Positions 5,538-6,715 of a DNA stretch of 6,715 nt are shown here, piece by piece. A program made the position numbers and the translations under genes. The stretch covers positions 1-6,715 of the forward strand of contig JAEDMI010000133.1 of the NCBI GenBank assembly GCA_016303085.1, in the 5' to 3' direction. The stretch's first letter is position 1. Each line of letters starts with the position of its first letter. A model generated the notes under the pieces. It had not been told where the DNA came from, did no database searches, and saw only the letters and a list, made by a program, of their open reading frames with translations. This DNA is from Acetatifactor sp. (lineage in GTDB: Bacteria > Bacillota > Clostridia > Lachnospirales > Lachnospiraceae).

Positions 5538-6715
5538 TATATTATTTTGAAGAAGGCAGTCAGGAATGCCGGATAGAATTTCAGGATAGAACGATACTGC
5601 TTACGGTAATAAACGAAGCGGTTTGCAGGATAACTACATTGAATAAGGGGGAGCAGAAGCCCCAAAGATCAGCGGCGATAGAAGGAGATAAGCAAAAGCA
5701 GACAGCGATCCGGATTCAAAAAGAGGAGACCGGAATTCGCCTTTTTACGGACAAAATGCAGATTGTCGCGGAGGAAGACGGCAGACTTTTGTTTTGCGAC
5801 AGAACGGGCAGGCTGTTGACCGGATATTTACGGGCGGGTGAAGAGAGCGGTTCAAGAGAGAACGAATTGACCGAGCAGCAGAAGGCTTTCATCGGAAGGG
5901 AAGGTCATGAGACTGCGGACGCGGCGGAAAATGCAGTTTCCGTGAAAATGACCCTGGATGAGTCTGACTGCATCTATGGCCTTGGTGACAAAACCGGCGT
6001 ACTGAACAAGCGGGAGTATGAGTACGAGATGTGGAATACGGACAACCCGGCACCCCATGAGGATAATTTCAAGGCGCTTTATAAGTCTGTTCCCTTTATG
6101 ATGGTATTGAAGGAACAGGGGGCTTACGGGATATTCTTCGACAATACGGAGAAGTCAGTCTTTAATCTGGGAAAAGAGAATACGAAGTATTTTACCTATC
6201 ATGCTGTGGACGGATGTCTGGATTATTATTTTATGGCAGGAGATGATCTGGCGGATATTATCGGTGAATATACCGGACTGACGGGCAGGGTTCCCTTGCC
6301 CATGCTTTGGACCTTGGGATATCATCAGTCCAGATGGAGCTACATGAATGAAGGTGAAGTGCGGGAACTGGCGGAAAACATGAAAAAGTATGAGATTCCC
6401 TGCGACTGCATTCATCTGGATATTGATTATATGGAGCAGTACAAGGTGTTTACCTGGAGCAGGGAAAACTTTTCCGAGCCTGAAAAGATGATTGGGGACC
6501 TTGGCAGACAGGGAATGAAGATTGTGACAATCGTGGACCCCGGAGTGAAGAAGGAAGAGGGATACAGCGTATTTGAGGAAGGCGTGGAGAAGAAATATTT
6601 TGCCACAGATGCGCAGGGCAAGCTTTATGTCAACGAAGTGTGGCCCGGAGATGCGGTTTATCCTGACTTCGGAAGAGCGGAAGTGAGGGAGTGGTGGGGC
6701 AGACAGCATGAAGCC
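5534..6715 (+). CDS. Glycoside hydrolase family 31 alpha-glucosidase, N-terminal part (3' end outside window)
   Basis: An uninterrupted frame of 394 codons runs from GTG 5534 to the window edge with no stop. GH31 enzymes hydrolyse terminal alpha-glucosidic bonds, or alpha-xylosidic bonds in some members. The N-terminal beta-sandwich domain covers about 1-240 and includes YGLGDKTGVLNKR (148-160), a GH31 hallmark, and WNTDN (167-171). The catalytic barrel begins near 250 with PLPMLWTLGYHQSRWSY (254-270), followed by HLDIDYM (294-300) and later VDPGVK and VYPDF. The nucleophile motif (DG.W.DMNE type) and the acid/base Asp would lie beyond base 6715, so catalysis cannot be confirmed. Family members of this class are roughly 650-770 residues, so a little over half is visible. 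There is no signal peptide, so it is probably cytoplasmic. WNTDNPAPH resembles gut Clostridia enzymes acting on alpha-1,6 and alpha-1,4 glucosides. The start overlaps the potD stop by 4 bases (GTGA), indicating co-translation with the importer. Residues 101-134 are a charged, poorly conserved insertion. Confidence 0.93.
   Translation, partial: MIYYFEEGSQECRIEFQDRTILLTVINEAVCRITTLNKGEQKPQRSAAIEGDKQKQTAIRIQKEETGIRLFTDKMQIVAEEDGRLLFCDRTGRLLTGYLRAGEESGSRENELTEQQKAFIGREGHETADAAENAVSVKMTLDESDCIYGLGDKTGVLNKREYEYEMWNTDNPAPHEDNFKALYKSVPFMMVLKEQGAYGIFFDNTEKSVFNLGKENTKYFTYHAVDGCLDYYFMAGDDLADIIGEYTGLTGRVPLPMLWTLGYHQSRWSYMNEGEVRELAENMKKYEIPCDCIHLDIDYMEQYKVFTWSRENFSEPEKMIGDLGRQGMKIVTIVDPGVKKEEGYSVFEEGVEKKYFATDAQGKLYVNEVWPGDAVYPDFGRAEVREWWGRQHEA

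Noticed and set aside
6155..6709. A 184-codon minus-strand frame at the right end
   Set aside because: The plus strand here encodes clear GH31 motifs without interruption; the reverse frame has no family features.
1..6715. A defence, phage, CRISPR or other new multi-gene system
   Set aside because: All sizeable coding regions are explained by known families, and no repeat arrays, integrases, transposases or clusters of unknown genes are visible.

Overview
The window looks like chromosomal DNA from a Gram-positive anaerobe of the Clostridia, most likely Lachnospiraceae (Blautia/Roseburia-like). This is an inference from protein style, the lipoprotein-type solute-binding protein, GA-rich Shine-Dalgarno sites, moderate GC and tightly overlapping genes; no rRNA or marker gene fixes the taxon.

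Layout, all on the + strand. (1) Bases 1-161 hold the C-terminal end of an AT-rich gene resembling the tail of a peptidase-MA-like protein. An imperfect hairpin plus T-run (183-234) follows, and a candidate promoter overlaps it. (2) Bases 253-927 encode a two-domain protein: an MmcQ/YjbR DNA-binding domain fused to an O6-alkylguanine-DNA alkyltransferase (MGMT/Ogt) domain. It keeps the acceptor cysteine but has PCFR in place of PCHR. (3) The 141-base gap before the next gene holds a compact three-stem inverted-repeat element (931-977), with both inner hairpins closed by GAA loops, and then a probable promoter. (4) Bases 1069-5537 are a full polyamine ABC importer operon in the order potA-potB-potC-potD: ATPase, two permeases and a lipid-anchored binding protein. 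Neighbouring genes overlap by 1 to 29 bases. (5) A glycoside hydrolase family 31 alpha-glucosidase starts at a GTG overlapping the potD stop by 4 bases and runs off the right edge at base 6715.

How the genes work together: PotD on the outer face of the membrane should capture spermidine or putrescine, PotB and PotC form the channel, and PotA drives import with ATP. The GH31 enzyme has no obvious biochemical link to polyamine import, yet it is translationally coupled to potD. That coupling, the divergent active-site surroundings of the MGMT domain, the long two-part C-terminal region of PotA and the structured intergenic element are the most notable points. I found no CRISPR array, insertion sequence, phage gene, tRNA or rRNA, and no convincing new multi-gene system.
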